Source: Brumimicrobium salinarum
Lineage (GTDB): Bacteria > Bacteroidota > Bacteroidia > Flavobacteriales_D > Crocinitomicaceae
Reading direction: 5' to 3'
DNA length: 64,000 bases
NCBI RefSeq assembly: GCF_002844555.1
Contig: NZ_PJNI01000005.1
Location: 1 to 64,000 of the forward strand
In this document: in pieces, positions 37,728-47,025 of the stretch
How the letters are laid out: each line of letters starts with the position of its first letter
How positions within the stretch are numbered: the first letter of the stretch is position 1
Translations under genes and position numbers: made by a program
The notes under the pieces: generated by a model
Seen by the model: only the letters and a program-made list of their open reading frames with translations
Databases searched by the model: none
Told to the model about the DNA's origin: nothing

Positions 37728-38993
37728 ATGGCTAAAGACATATTTGAAAAAATAAAAGGAAATAGAGGTCCAATAGGACAATTTGCAAAAGGAGTACACG
37801 GGTATTTTACCTTTCCAAAATTAGAAGGGGAAATCGGAAACAAAATGATGTTTCGTGGAAAAGAATGCTTGGTTTGGTCGGTAAATAACTATTTAGGTTT
37901 GGCCAACCAACCAGAGGTGCGTAAGGCAGATGCCGATGCAGCTGCAAAGTGGGGAATGGCTTATCCGATGGGATCAAGAATGATGACAGGTCAAACCAGT
38001 GAGCATGAAGCCTTGGAAAATGAGCTATCAGATTTCATGAAATCAGAAGACACTATTTTATTGAACTTCGGTTATCAAGGAATGGTTTCTGCGATTGATT
38101 GTTTAGTGGATAGAAACGATGTTATTGTTTACGACAGTGAATCACATGCTTGTATTCTTGATGGAATGAGATTACACTCAGGAAAGCGTTTCGTTTTTAA
38201 GCACAACGATATGGAAAGCTTTGATAAGCAAATGGAACGTGCGACAAAACTCGTTGAAAATACCGATGGTGGAATTTTAGTAATTACTGAAGGTGTTTTC
38301 GGAATGGCTGGCGATCAAGGAGATTTAAAAGGCATTGTTGAGTTTAGAAAATCTGGCAAATATGACTTTAGACTCTTTGTAGACGACGCTCATGGCTTTG
38401 GTACAATAGGAGAAAAAGGAATGGGTGCAGGTGAACACCAAGGTGTACATGAAGAAATAGACGTGCTATTTGGAACTTTTGCTAAATCAATGGCCTCAAT
38501 TGGAGCATTTATATGTGCAAAAGAGCAAATCGTTGAATATATGCGCTACAATATGCGTTCTCAAATGTTTGCAAAATCTCTTCCAATGCCATTGGTTGTG
38601 GGTGCACGTAAACGTTTGGAATTACTAAGAACACAACCAGAGCACAAAGCCAATTTATGGAAAATTGCAACTGCATTACAAGAAGGATTGAAAGAAAATG
38701 GTTTTAATATCGGTGACACTAATTCAGCGGTGACTCCTGTATTCCTACAAGGAAATCTTGCAGAAGCCACTAATTTAACATTCGATTTACGTGAAAATTA
38801 CAGCATTTTCTGTTCTATTGTTATCTATCCAGTTGTTCCTAAAGGCACAATCATGTTGCGTTTAATTCCAACAGCTGCACATACGCTAGACGATGTACAA
38901 CACACCATTGATACTTTTAAAATTGTTAAAGAAAAACTAGATAAAGGCGAATACAAAGCAGAAGAACTTGCCGATGTAGAAGTTGACAAATAA
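37728..38993 (+). CDS. Alpha-oxoamine synthase, serine palmitoyltransferase/CFAT-like
   Basis: 421 residues, PLP fold type I: 'NNYLGLANQPEVRKA' (about 49-63), 'GSRMMTGQTSEHEALE' (about 83-98), 'VDDAHGFGTIGEKGMG' (about 211-226) and the PLP lysine in 'FGTFAKSMASIGAF' (about 247-260). The family joins an amino acid to an acyl-CoA. Bacteroidota use such enzymes for sphingolipid (serine) or sulfonolipid (cysteate) bases, and the sequence reads closer to these than to glycine C-acetyltransferase or BioF. The choice between serine and cysteate cannot be made here. Single gene with its own promoter and terminator. Confidence 0.85.
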   Translation: MAKDIFEKIKGNRGPIGQFAKGVHGYFTFPKLEGEIGNKMMFRGKECLVWSVNNYLGLANQPEVRKADADAAAKWGMAYPMGSRMMTGQTSEHEALENELSDFMKSEDTILLNFGYQGMVSAIDCLVDRNDVIVYDSESHACILDGMRLHSGKRFVFKHNDMESFDKQMERATKLVENTDGGILVITEGVFGMAGDQGDLKGIVEFRKSGKYDFRLFVDDAHGFGTIGEKGMGAGEHQGVHEEIDVLFGTFAKSMASIGAFICAKEQIVEYMRYNMRSQMFAKSLPMPLVVGARKRLELLRTQPEHKANLWKIATALQEGLKENGFNIGDTNSAVTPVFLQGNLAEATNLTFDLRENYSIFCSIVIYPVVPKGTIMLRLIPTAAHTLDDVQHTIDTFKIVKEKLDKGEYKAEELADVEVDK

Positions 38994-39032
38994 AATTTAA
39001 TTTTTTATTTGTTTACCCTCGTTAATATAATT

Positions 39033-39067
39033 AAATACCACTCGCAATTTGCGAGTGGTATTTTTTT
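39033..39067 (+). terminator. Terminator of the SPT-like gene
   Basis: A long perfect stem AATACCACTCGCAA / TTGCGAGTGGTATT with a tiny loop, followed by seven T. Confidence 0.9.
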
Positions 39068-39204
39068 AGAGCTGTAGATTGCTGTAAATAAATATTGATT
39101 GATTAATCAACAACTAATTTCTTATCGCGTTTAAGCCGACAATCGTTGATGAGCCTTACAACATAATAACCATTGTAAAGTAGACTAACATCTAATTCAA
39201 TTTT

Positions 39205-39433
39205 TCATTTTATCAATATTTTAGTGATAGAATGTGTATTAGAAGTCGAATGTACTTTAAGTAGATATAGTCCTTTTTGAATAGGAGAAATAATTTTTTT
39301 TATTTTTTATCTCTCCTGTTTAAATAATCTTCCCATTAAGGTCTGTAATTTCAAAATTACCATTAGGATTGTCATGCAAATATTCGTGATTACTGACAGG
39401 GTTAGGGTATACTTCTCTTTGATGTAAACTCAT
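39205..39433 (-). pseudogene. Remnant of a T9SS type A C-terminal sorting domain
   Basis: The minus strand reads 'VYPNPVSNHEYLHDNPNG', 'NFEITDLNGKII', then a stop where Lys is expected. An A8 run later shifts the frame, after which 'ISPIQKGLYLLKVHSTS' and 'ITKILIK' lead to a stop. This is the conserved order of a T9SS sorting domain (YPNP, GxxxxxDxxG, GxYxxxV, KxxIxK). The rest of the gene is absent: a stop lies just upstream, so only the last 75 or so codons survive. Confidence 0.75.
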
Positions 39434-39435
39434 AA

Positions 39436-40256
39436 CACAAATTTAAAGTTATTACTAAACTTTGTGTCCAAGAATTAATTACGCTATTAGGCATTGATAC
39501 AGTTGAGGCATTCATTCAATATCAAAATAAATCTATAGTATTGCAAGATGCAATTTTAGCATATAAGAACGCCAACGCCGAGTTAGAAGTTTATTTATGG
39601 AATCAAGATGGAGTTCCTCTAGAGTTAACCGATGACATTGCTCCTCCAAGTTCAAATCAATTCGAAAACAAGTTGGACTTAGCATCAATGAAACTACATT
39701 TAGACTCCTTAATTGAAAACCATCCAAAATTAGCAAAAAAACAAATGTATTTAGAGCAACTTCATATACAACGACAATTAGATTTAGAACGTTTAAAGCC
39801 AAAATTTGATTTAAAATATAACGCATTAAACGAACCCATTGATGGAGATATCATTCAAGGCTATTCCATAAACAATTATAATTGGGGATTATCATTCAAA
39901 ATGCCAGTTTTTCTGAGAAAAGAAAGAGGGCAACTACAAAAAACAAACATTACCATATTAGAAAACAATATGAGATTGATCAAACTGAACGTTCACTTAA
40001 CCAGAACCTAAAAGTTGCTATAAACACTTGGGAAACTACACAACAACAATTATCAGGTTATACAACAATTATGAATGGAACAAATCGTTTATTGCAAGCG
40101 GAACAACAAAAGTTTGAAGCGGGAGAAAGTTCACTCTTTCTTGTTAATGCTAGAGAATGGAGCAACATCAACACACAAATCAAATTTATTGATTTATTGA
40201 TTAAATCTCAAATAGCTTTCATGAATATTGAGTATGAATTGGGGAGATTGAATTGA
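39436..40256 (+). pseudogene. TolC-family outer-membrane efflux protein remnant, truncated and frameshifted
   Basis: The sequence is open from 39436 without an ATG and reads 'IDTVEAFIQYQNKSI', 'DAILAYKNANAELEVYLWNQDGVPLEL', 'LKPKFDLKYNALNEPI', 'YNWGLSFKMPVFLRKERG', a typical TolC second-half pattern. It leaves frame near 39975, and 'SLNQNLKVAINTWETTQQQLSGY' and 'LLQAEQQKFEAGESSLFLVNARE' continue in another frame to 40256. The N-terminal half is missing; the start abuts the T9SS-domain remnant. No long homopolymer lies at the frameshift, so this is likely true decay. Confidence 0.8.
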
Positions 40257-40466
40257 ATTAATTTAATATAAAAAAGAAATGACACAGAACTAATAGTCTA
40301 TAAAAATTTATGTTGCATCTTAATGATCTATTCTCTATTTTATTTTTGACGCTTAATATTCATTTTTATAGTTTAATGCAATTGGACATTCATAGGTTAT
40401 ACTAAATTTGTGAACAGAACATATTTTCGAGAAAATAAGAAATTGAATTTCTGAATCATAAAATAA

Positions 40467-41234
40467 ATGTCAAAACTTCCCGCTTCCGCTAAATTTATTG
40501 ATATTTCAGATTACGGTAGAATTCCAGGTCGGTGGATTGCACGTTCATTAGCAATAACATCTGCAACCCCCATCCACGTAACTACTGCATTCATTATAAC
40601 AGGATTATTGGCCGTTTTCTGTATACTGAATAATTTTTATTACGCCGCCGCAGCACTTATTGTTCTAAAGTCAATTTTAGATGCCGCTGATGGTGAATTA
40701 TCCCGATTAAAGAAAACACCCTCACATACAGGAAGATACTATGATTCTATTGCCGATTTACTTCTAAATTTTTTACTATTAGGGGCAATTGCTTTCATTA
40801 CTGATACTGCTTTTGGACTCATGTTGCTGGCATTTTTCGGCATACAATTACAAGGCACACTTTATAATTTTTATTATGTAATCTTAAGAAACAATTCCAA
40901 TGGCGATACAACAAGTAGGGTTTTTGAACATGAACCTCCCACGGCTTTTCCAATAGAAAAACAAAGCACTGTCAATAAAATGTTTGCTATTTATAGCGCA
41001 CTTTATGGCCCTTTTGATAAAATCATTTATGGGCTAGATCGTCGTGCCAAAGATTGTAAACCTTTTCCTAAATGGTTTATGACTTTTCTATCAATGTATG
41101 GATTAGGTTTTCAACTACTTATCATTGCGGTTTTATTAGCTATTCAGCAACATCATTATATAATTCCATTTTTTATTGGATATTCACTGCTAATTGTCGT
41201 TATGATATTAATTCGAAAATTATTTTTGAAATAA
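40467..41234 (+). CDS. CDP-alcohol phosphatidyltransferase family protein
   Basis: A 255-residue membrane protein with about six hydrophobic segments. The CDP-alcohol motif is complete: 'DAADGELSRLKKTPSHTGRYYDSIAD', reading D-x2-D-G-x2-S-R-...-G-x3-D-x3-D (about 74-99). These enzymes transfer a phosphoalcohol group from CDP-linked lipid to an alcohol or the reverse. The substrate cannot be named from the sequence. Single gene, after the TolC remnant. Confidence 0.88.
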   Translation: MSKLPASAKFIDISDYGRIPGRWIARSLAITSATPIHVTTAFIITGLLAVFCILNNFYYAAAALIVLKSILDAADGELSRLKKTPSHTGRYYDSIADLLLNFLLLGAIAFITDTAFGLMLLAFFGIQLQGTLYNFYYVILRNNSNGDTTSRVFEHEPPTAFPIEKQSTVNKMFAIYSALYGPFDKIIYGLDRRAKDCKPFPKWFMTFLSMYGLGFQLLIIAVLLAIQQHHYIIPFFIGYSLLIVVMILIRKLFLK

Positions 41235-41332
41235 TCACACTTGCTGTCCAAGTTTTGATTAGCCGTCTACTGATATTTTAGTGAATTTATTGCTTGTCAA
41301 ATCGAACACAAGATAAATATTAGATTAAAACC

Positions 41333-41845
41333 ATGCATTTACAATTTAGAAAAGCTAGAACAGCAGATCAAAATAAGATATGGAAAGTGCTTCAAGATGG
41401 AATTGCACAGCGCAAAAAAGAAGGTAGTACTCAATGGCAAAACGGCTACCCTAATCTTGAAATTATAAAAAAGGATATTCTTCAAGGGCATGGTTTCGTT
41501 CTTACAAAAAAAGAACAAGTTATTGGTTACTGTGCCATCCTCATCAATGATGAACCTGACTATAAACATATAAATGGCGCTTGGCTGAGCAATAAAGATT
41601 ATGTGGTTTTTCACCGTATGGCAATCAGCCAAAATGAAATAGGCAATGGATATGCCACACTCCTATTTAAAGAAATCGAGGCGTATGCGCGTAAATTAAG
41701 AATTGAAAGCATAAAAGCCGATACAAATTTTGACAATTATGCCATGCTGTATTTATTCAAAAAAATGGGTTACCAATTGTGCGGCGAAGTCATGTTAAAA
41801 GGAAGTCCACGAAAAGCTTTTGAAAAGGTTATTCATCTTTATTAG
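41333..41845 (+). CDS. GNAT family N-acetyltransferase
   Basis: 170 residues. The acetyl-CoA-binding motif A is seen as 'HRMAISQNEIGNGYATLLFKEIEAYARKLRIESIKADTN' in segments (about 96-133), followed by the 'NYAMLYLFKKMGYQLCGE' motif B. Substrate unknown. Its end overlaps the convergent small-protein gene by 17 bp. Confidence 0.85.
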   Translation: MHLQFRKARTADQNKIWKVLQDGIAQRKKEGSTQWQNGYPNLEIIKKDILQGHGFVLTKKEQVIGYCAILINDEPDYKHINGAWLSNKDYVVFHRMAISQNEIGNGYATLLFKEIEAYARKLRIESIKADTNFDNYAMLYLFKKMGYQLCGEVMLKGSPRKAFEKVIHLY

Positions 41846-42032
41846 TGGTTGAACGATTGGCTTTATCTTTCTTCTCATGATTCTTTTGATTATGTTTAAT
41901 TTCAAACGAATCATCTTTTTTAGACCGTTTTTTACCCATGGGCGTTACATTTTCGCCCATTACGTCTTTCTCTTGTATCGGTCCTTTTTTATCATTCTGT
42001 TTGTTTCGTTCTTTAAACTTATCTCGTGACAT
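41829..42032 (-). CDS. Small charged, probably disordered protein
   Basis: 67 residues, nearly all Lys, Asp, Glu, Asn and Gln, with no hydrophobic core and no recognised domain. It begins MSRDKFKERN and is convergent with the GNAT gene (17-bp overlap). The second MITE-like element lies 86 bp upstream of its start. It may be a real small gene, since the composition is consistent and a start and stop are present, but coding potential is hard to judge. Confidence 0.45.
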   Translation of the reverse strand: MSRDKFKERNKQNDKKGPIQEKDVMGENVTPMGKKRSKKDDSFEIKHNQKNHEKKDKANRSTTNKDE

Positions 42033-42118
42033 AATATTTATTTTTAGTTACAATCAATATAGAAAACATCCACTCTAACTAAAAATAATAACTATTAAAA
42101 AAACAAAAAAGACGATAA

Positions 42119-42333
42119 CCCGGATTATTAACTCCTTTAGTCGTTGAGCTCGCAGGCTCGGTTCATGCATTTAATTTTAAATCTTACAAATACACAAATA
42201 CCCAAAAATGGGTTTCTCAAATTTCACAGGAAACACAGTTAAAATACTGACTTACAGATGTTAATACTCTTAAACTTTAAGATTGGTGAACCGAGCCTGC
42301 GAGCTCAACGACTAAAGGAGTTAATAATTCGGG
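42119..42333. mobile_element. MITE-like element, copy 2 (intact termini)
   Basis: 215 bp with terminal inverted repeats of 47 bp (42119-42165 and 42287-42333) that match in 46 of 47 positions, flanked by direct ATAA (42115-42118, 42334-42337). An inner ACCCA-AAAA-TGGGT hairpin is shared with copy 1. No coding sequence, so it is a non-autonomous element. It lies between two minus-strand genes, upstream of the small charged protein gene. Confidence 0.88.
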
Positions 42334-42383
42334 ATAAACAAATGCCTACCGTCTTTAAATTTAAACTTAGTTTTTAATCTTTA

Positions 42384-43595
42384 TTAAACCCTTTCGATAA
42401 TTGCTGCATATCCTTGTCCGACACCAATACAAAGTGTAACCAAAGCATATTTCCCTTTGGTTTTTTGGAGTTCAATCGCTGCAGTCTGAAGAATTCTTGC
42501 ACCAGTCATTCCTAAAGGATGCCCTAATGCAATTGCTCCTCCATTTCTATTTAAACGTGAATCATCATCTGCTATTCCCCAAGCTCTAGTGCAAGACAAC
42601 GCTTGTGCAGCGAAAGCTTCATTTAATTCGATTACATCCATATCTTCCATGGTTAATCCAGTGCGTTTAAACAATTTGTTACTTGCATGAACAGGCCCTA
42701 TCCCCATTATACGTGGCTCTACACCAGCTACAGCTGCGCCAACAAATCTTGCCATTGGTTTTAACTGATGGTCTTTTACACCTTGTTCGCTTGCCAAAAG
42801 TAAAGCTCCTGCTCCATCGTTTAAACCTGAAGAGTTTCCAGCAGTAACTGAACCACCATCTTTTTTGAATGCAGGTCTCAACTTACTCAAAGTCTCAACA
42901 GTCGTTCCTGGTCTAAAAAACTCATCTTTATCAAAAATAAGGTCTTCTTTTTTTCTACGTGGAATATGCACAGGAACAATCTCTTCGGCTAAGCGCCCAT
43001 TTTCCCATGCGCGTTCAGCTTTCTGCTGAGACCATGCTGCAAATTGATCTTGGTCTGCGCGCGAAATATCGTATTTTTCAACTAAATTTTCTGCCGTTCG
43101 TCCCATTCCGTCAGTTCCATAAACCTCATGAAGTTTTGGATTTATAAATCTCCATCCAAACGAAGAATCATAAAGCTTTGCATCGCTACCAAAAGGCATT
43201 GCCGATTTACTCATCACCCACGGTCCACGGGTCATATTTTCTACACCACCAGCTAAATAAACATCACCCGCACCATCTTTTATTGCGCGCGCTGCACTTA
43301 CGGCCGACGACAATCCTGATGAACACAAACGATTCACGGTTTCTCCACCAATTGTATGCGGTAATCCGGCCAAAAGCAAGGACATTCTTGCAACATTTCT
43401 ATTGTCTTCACCTGCCTGATTAGCACAACCAAAAATAACATCTTCTATAGCTTTTGGATTGAGTGTTTCATTGCGTTCCACTACAGTTTTCATAACCAAT
43501 GCAGCCATATCATCTGGTCTAACTGTTGATAATGAACCTCTAAAACTTCCGATTGGTGTTCTTACACCGTCTATAATATATACTTCTTTACTCAT
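42384..43595 (-). CDS. Acetyl-CoA acyltransferase (thiolase)
   Basis: 403 residues, complete thiolase: nucleophile Cys in '[18 protein letters not shown]' (about 84-101), '[12 protein letters not shown]' (about 320), the His in '[17 protein letters not shown]' (about 350-366) and the second Cys in 'TLCIGVGQG' (about 387). It could act in beta-oxidation (FadA-like) or ketoadipate/aromatic breakdown; the sequence reads like the 3-ketoacyl-CoA thiolase/PcaF group. No other beta-oxidation gene is adjacent. The MITE-like element ends 50 bp downstream of its stop. Confidence 0.92.
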   Translation of the reverse strand: MSKEVYIIDGVRTPIGSFRGSLSTVRPDDMAALVMKTVVERNETLNPKAIEDVIFGCANQAGEDNRNVARMSLLLAGLPHTIGGETVNRLCSSGLSSAVSAARAIKDGAGDVYLAGGVENMTRGPWVMSKSAMPFGSDAKLYDSSFGWRFINPKLHEVYGTDGMGRTAENLVEKYDISRADQDQFAAWSQQKAERAWENGRLAEEIVPVHIPRRKKEDLIFDKDEFFRPGTTVETLSKLRPAFKKDGGSVTAGNSSGLNDGAGALLLASEQGVKDHQLKPMARFVGAAVAGVEPRIMGIGPVHASNKLFKRTGLTMEDMDVIELNEAFAAQALSCTRAWGIADDDSRLNRNGGAIALGHPLGMTGARILQTAAIELQKTKGKYALVTLCIGVGQGYAAIIERV

Positions 43596-43773
43596 GTATT
43601 TGAAATTCTATTGAACTGCTAAAATAATAACAATTTTAGAGAACAATCATAATAAAGACTATCAGTAAGTTGCGTAAATCAAATAATTAAAATAAGGTCT
43701 TTGTGTATAACTTGTTATTCGCTCTTTCAAATATTTATTCTATTTTAGAGGGAGTTTAATAAAAAAAACGAAA

Positions 43774-44868
43774 ATGAAACGAAACCTATTGCTTTGTGGA
43801 CTTTGTATTTGCTTCTTAGGAAGTATGTCAATTGCACAAGAATTAACAGAGAAAGAACAAGCTTATCGTGATTCCATAGCGGCTTTAAATGAGGAAAATG
43901 CAACCATCGCTGCTAGTCAAGAAGCCTATAATCAAGGAATTGAATTGTTTAACAAAAAATCTTATAAACAATCCATTAAATCCTTTTCAAAATCAATAGA
44001 AGCTGATCCAAACTTTACAGCTGCATATTACAATAAAGGTGTTGCCGAAAATGAAACAAATTTATATGCTGCAGCAGCTAAGACTTTATCAACTTTAATC
44101 AATAAAGACCCGGAATACGCTAAGGCATATTTTCAGCGCGCACGAGCTTACCAAGGTACAGGTGATTATACGAAAGCCGAAAAAGATTACAAGAAAGCCA
44201 TTCAGTTAGCGCCTAAAAATCCGAAAGCACATTATAATTATGGAACATTGAAATTTTTACAACAAGATTATGATGGTGCAATTACTTCTTTTACAACAAC
44301 CATAGATTTAAAAGGAAATTTAGCTTATGCTTTTAACGACAGAGGAAGTGCTTACCGAATGAAAGGTGAGTACAAAAGAGCACTTGCCGACTATGAAGAA
44401 GCCGCTAGAAAAAATCCAAATTTAGCTTTTGTATTAAATAATATTGGTACAACAAAATTAAAAATGGAGAATTATGATGGTGCTATCGCATCCTTCAACC
44501 GTGCAATTTCTGTCGATAAAAACTTCTATTTAGCATATAATAATCGCGGGGCAACACAAATTGAAAAAAATAGACTTGATGAAGCGCTATCGGATTTCAA
44601 TAAGTGTATTTCCATAAAAGATGATTATGCACCTGCTTACGCAAATATTGCTGCCGTAAAGTTTAAGAAAGAGGATTATAAAGGAGCTAAAAAAGCTGCT
44701 GATAAAGCAATACAACTTGACAATGAATACGCTACGGCTTATGTAAATAGAGGCATGATTAAAGAAATGCTTAGGGATATGAATGGTGCATGCGAGGACT
44801 GGAATAAAGCAAATGAGCTGGGGGCAGAATCTGGTGGAAAATATGCAGCTCAAAATTGTGGATACTAA
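43774..44868 (+). CDS. Secreted TPR-repeat protein
   Basis: 364 residues. A signal peptide (cleavage after 'GSMSIAQ') is followed by about eight tetratricopeptide repeats from residue 48 to 350, each with the 'A..YNKG....N...YDGAI.....AI..' pattern, for example 'AYYNKGVAENETNLYAAAAK' and 'AYNNRGATQIEKNRLDEALS'. It ends with 'NGACEDWNKANELGAE', a SEL1/TPR-like cap. It should be periplasmic or surface protein-protein scaffolding. The PorE-like gene starts 4 bp after it, so the two are an operon and may act together. Confidence 0.88.
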   Translation: MKRNLLLCGLCICFLGSMSIAQELTEKEQAYRDSIAALNEENATIAASQEAYNQGIELFNKKSYKQSIKSFSKSIEADPNFTAAYYNKGVAENETNLYAAAAKTLSTLINKDPEYAKAYFQRARAYQGTGDYTKAEKDYKKAIQLAPKNPKAHYNYGTLKFLQQDYDGAITSFTTTIDLKGNLAYAFNDRGSAYRMKGEYKRALADYEEAARKNPNLAFVLNNIGTTKLKMENYDGAIASFNRAISVDKNFYLAYNNRGATQIEKNRLDEALSDFNKCISIKDDYAPAYANIAAVKFKKEDYKGAKKAADKAIQLDNEYATAYVNRGMIKEMLRDMNGACEDWNKANELGAESGGKYAAQNCGY

Positions 44869-44872
44869 AAAG

Positions 44873-46957
44873 ATGATGAAAATGAAAACAATAAATATAT
44901 ACATACTGCTTTCTTTTATGTTTGTTAGCGGAATTATTTCTGCTCAAAATGTAGAATTTAAGCGTGGTAACTTTAAAGATGACATAGATGGATACAAAGC
45001 TGCTACTGATGCCATAGACAGAGGAGTTCCCTTTTTTGAAGAGGGTTCATTAGCAATTTTTGAGGTAAGACCTCCAGGGTTAGCGTTTAAAAAAGCCCTT
45101 AAAAACTTTGAAGAAGCACAAGCTTTTAATCCAGATAATGCGTTAAATAATTTTAGAATAGGCGTTTGTTACATCCATTCAACTTCGCCTTATAAAGCGA
45201 TTCCTTATTTAAAAAAGGCGTATGAACTAGATCCTGAATGTGATCCTTTCCTATACTACTATTACGGAAATGCAATGCAATTGGAAAACGAATACGACAA
45301 AGCCTTAAAAGCGTATCAAAAATTTGAAGATAACTATAGAAAATCTGATAATTTTAACAAATTCGTTTCGATGCATAAACGAGAAGTAAGAGCTGCTAAA
45401 AAGTTTAACAACGATCCTGTTCGCTGTTGGGTAGATAATGTGAGCGCAATCAATTCAGAATACGATGAAATAGCGCCTGCAATAACTACCGATGGAGCAG
45501 ACATCATCTTCAGTTCAAATCGTCCAAATGACCACCAACCAAATGAGGTCGGTGAATACGATCATGACATTTACAGCTCATACAATGACAACGGTGAATG
45601 GCAGAAAGTAAAATCAATACCTGGAAATGTGAATTCAAGTCTCGACGATATCGTTAACAACCTTTCTTATGATGGAACACGGATGTTACTTCATAAGGAT
45701 AATGAAGGGCAAACTGATATTTATGAAACTGAACTGAAAGGTGCCCATTGGGGTGCTCCTGAAATATTGCCATTTCAAATTAGCTCTAAAAAGACCAACG
45801 ATATGTATGCTTCATACAGCCACGATGGATACAACATTACGTTTGCCAGAGGTAATGAAAACAATAGTAAAGGAACAAATATTATGTTTTCAGGGATGCA
45901 AAGTAAAATGCAAAAAAATTATGGAACAGCTTCTTTAATTAGCTCTGTAAGTAGCCCTTTCAACGATGGTCCTGTTTACATGCATATCGATGGAAAAACA
46001 ATGTATATTGCATCACAAGGACATGAATCTATTGGAGGGTATGACATTTTTGTTTCCCATAGAACACAAGGAAGCTGGTCAAAACCAGAAAACATGGGTT
46101 ACCCAATCAACACGCCTTATGATGATTTCTTTTTTGCTTCAACGGCAAACGGTAAATTTGCATATATTTCTTCAAATAGACCTGGAGGAGCAGGAGGGTT
46201 TGACATATATAAAGTTACATTTTGGGGAGCACCAAAACAACCAATTGTAGATATTGAAGATTATTTATTGGCTTCAGTTGCTAATCCAATAAAAGATCCA
46301 CAAATAGAAGATGTTGTAAGTATAAATAAGGTTTCACTTACCGTATTTAAAGGTAAAACAATAGATGCACTAACCAATAAACCTGTGGAAGCTTCAATAG
46401 AAATTACAGATAATAAGTCTGGTCAAATTATTGAACGATTTACAACGAACAGTGCTTCTGGAAAGTTTTTACTTTCGTTAACGGCAGGAAAAAACTATGG
46501 TATTGCTGTTAAAGCCGATGGATATCTTTTTCATTCAGAGAATTTTGATATTCCAGACGGCAGTGAATACAACTTAATTAATAAGACAATTGAGTTAAAG
46601 AACATTGCTGTTGGTAGTAAAATCGCATTGCGTAACATATTCTTTGATGTTGGAAAAGCAAGTCTCCGAAGTGAATCTAATGCTGAGCTTGATCGTTTGG
46701 TAAAATTACTAAAAGATGTTCCTTCATTAAAGGTTGAAATTTCTGGTCATACAGACAACACAGGCTCGGCGTCTATCAATAATCAACTTTCTCAGGAGCG
46801 TGCTGAAGCAGTTGTTGTATATTTAAAAGGTAAAGGAATTGCGGCCAATCGACTTACAGCAAAAGGATATGGATCGACCCATCCTGTGGCAAGTAACAAA
46901 AGCGCGCAAGGACGACAAGAGAACAGAAGAACAGAGTTTGAAATAATAGAAAATTAA
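44873..46957 (+). CDS. PorE-like OmpA-family protein (TPR, PD40 propeller, carboxypeptidase-like, OmpA)
   Basis: 694 residues from ATG 44873 (the alternatives 44876 and 44882 differ by 1-3 residues). Domain order: signal peptide ending 'FVSGIISAQ', TPR (about 55-130), PD40/WD40-like blades ('ITTDGADIIFSSNRP', 'NLSYDGTRMLLHKD', 'YISSNRPGGAGGFDIYK', about 200-430), a carboxypeptidase-regulatory-like domain ('GKTIDALTNKPVEASIEI', about 470-545) and OmpA_C ('FDVGKASLRSESNAEL' to 'SGHTDNTGS', about 580-690) that binds peptidoglycan. That order matches T9SS protein PorE of Porphyromonas, which is a lipoprotein; this one has a type I signal. Flavobacteria have many such paralogues, so a T9SS role is inferred. 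Confidence 0.85.
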   Translation: MMKMKTINIYILLSFMFVSGIISAQNVEFKRGNFKDDIDGYKAATDAIDRGVPFFEEGSLAIFEVRPPGLAFKKALKNFEEAQAFNPDNALNNFRIGVCYIHSTSPYKAIPYLKKAYELDPECDPFLYYYYGNAMQLENEYDKALKAYQKFEDNYRKSDNFNKFVSMHKREVRAAKKFNNDPVRCWVDNVSAINSEYDEIAPAITTDGADIIFSSNRPNDHQPNEVGEYDHDIYSSYNDNGEWQKVKSIPGNVNSSLDDIVNNLSYDGTRMLLHKDNEGQTDIYETELKGAHWGAPEILPFQISSKKTNDMYASYSHDGYNITFARGNENNSKGTNIMFSGMQSKMQKNYGTASLISSVSSPFNDGPVYMHIDGKTMYIASQGHESIGGYDIFVSHRTQGSWSKPENMGYPINTPYDDFFFASTANGKFAYISSNRPGGAGGFDIYKVTFWGAPKQPIVDIEDYLLASVANPIKDPQIEDVVSINKVSLTVFKGKTIDALTNKPVEASIEITDNKSGQIIERFTTNSASGKFLLSLTAGKNYGIAVKADGYLFHSENFDIPDGSEYNLINKTIELKNIAVGSKIALRNIFFDVGKASLRSESNAELDRLVKLLKDVPSLKVEISGHTDNTGSASINNQLSQERAEAVVVYLKGKGIAANRLTAKGYGSTHPVASNKSAQGRQENRRTEFEIIEN

Positions 46958-46980
46958 TTTTAAATATAAAATTCATTGAA

Positions 46981-47005
46981 AACCCTTAGTTTTGCTAAGG
47001 GTTTT
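46981..47005 (+). terminator. Terminator after the PorE-like gene
   Basis: Stem AACCCTTAG / CTAAGGGTT with a 5-nt loop and a T run. Confidence 0.85.
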
Positions 47006-47025
47006 TCATTTATAATTGGTTTACT

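Larger units (their letters stand above)
38994..39435. other. Degenerate region between the SPT-like gene and the TolC remnant
   Basis: 442 bp with no intact gene. It holds the SPT-like gene's terminator (39033-39067) and, on the minus strand, a damaged T9SS sorting-domain fragment (39205-39433). It directly abuts the TolC remnant. Confidence 0.6.
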
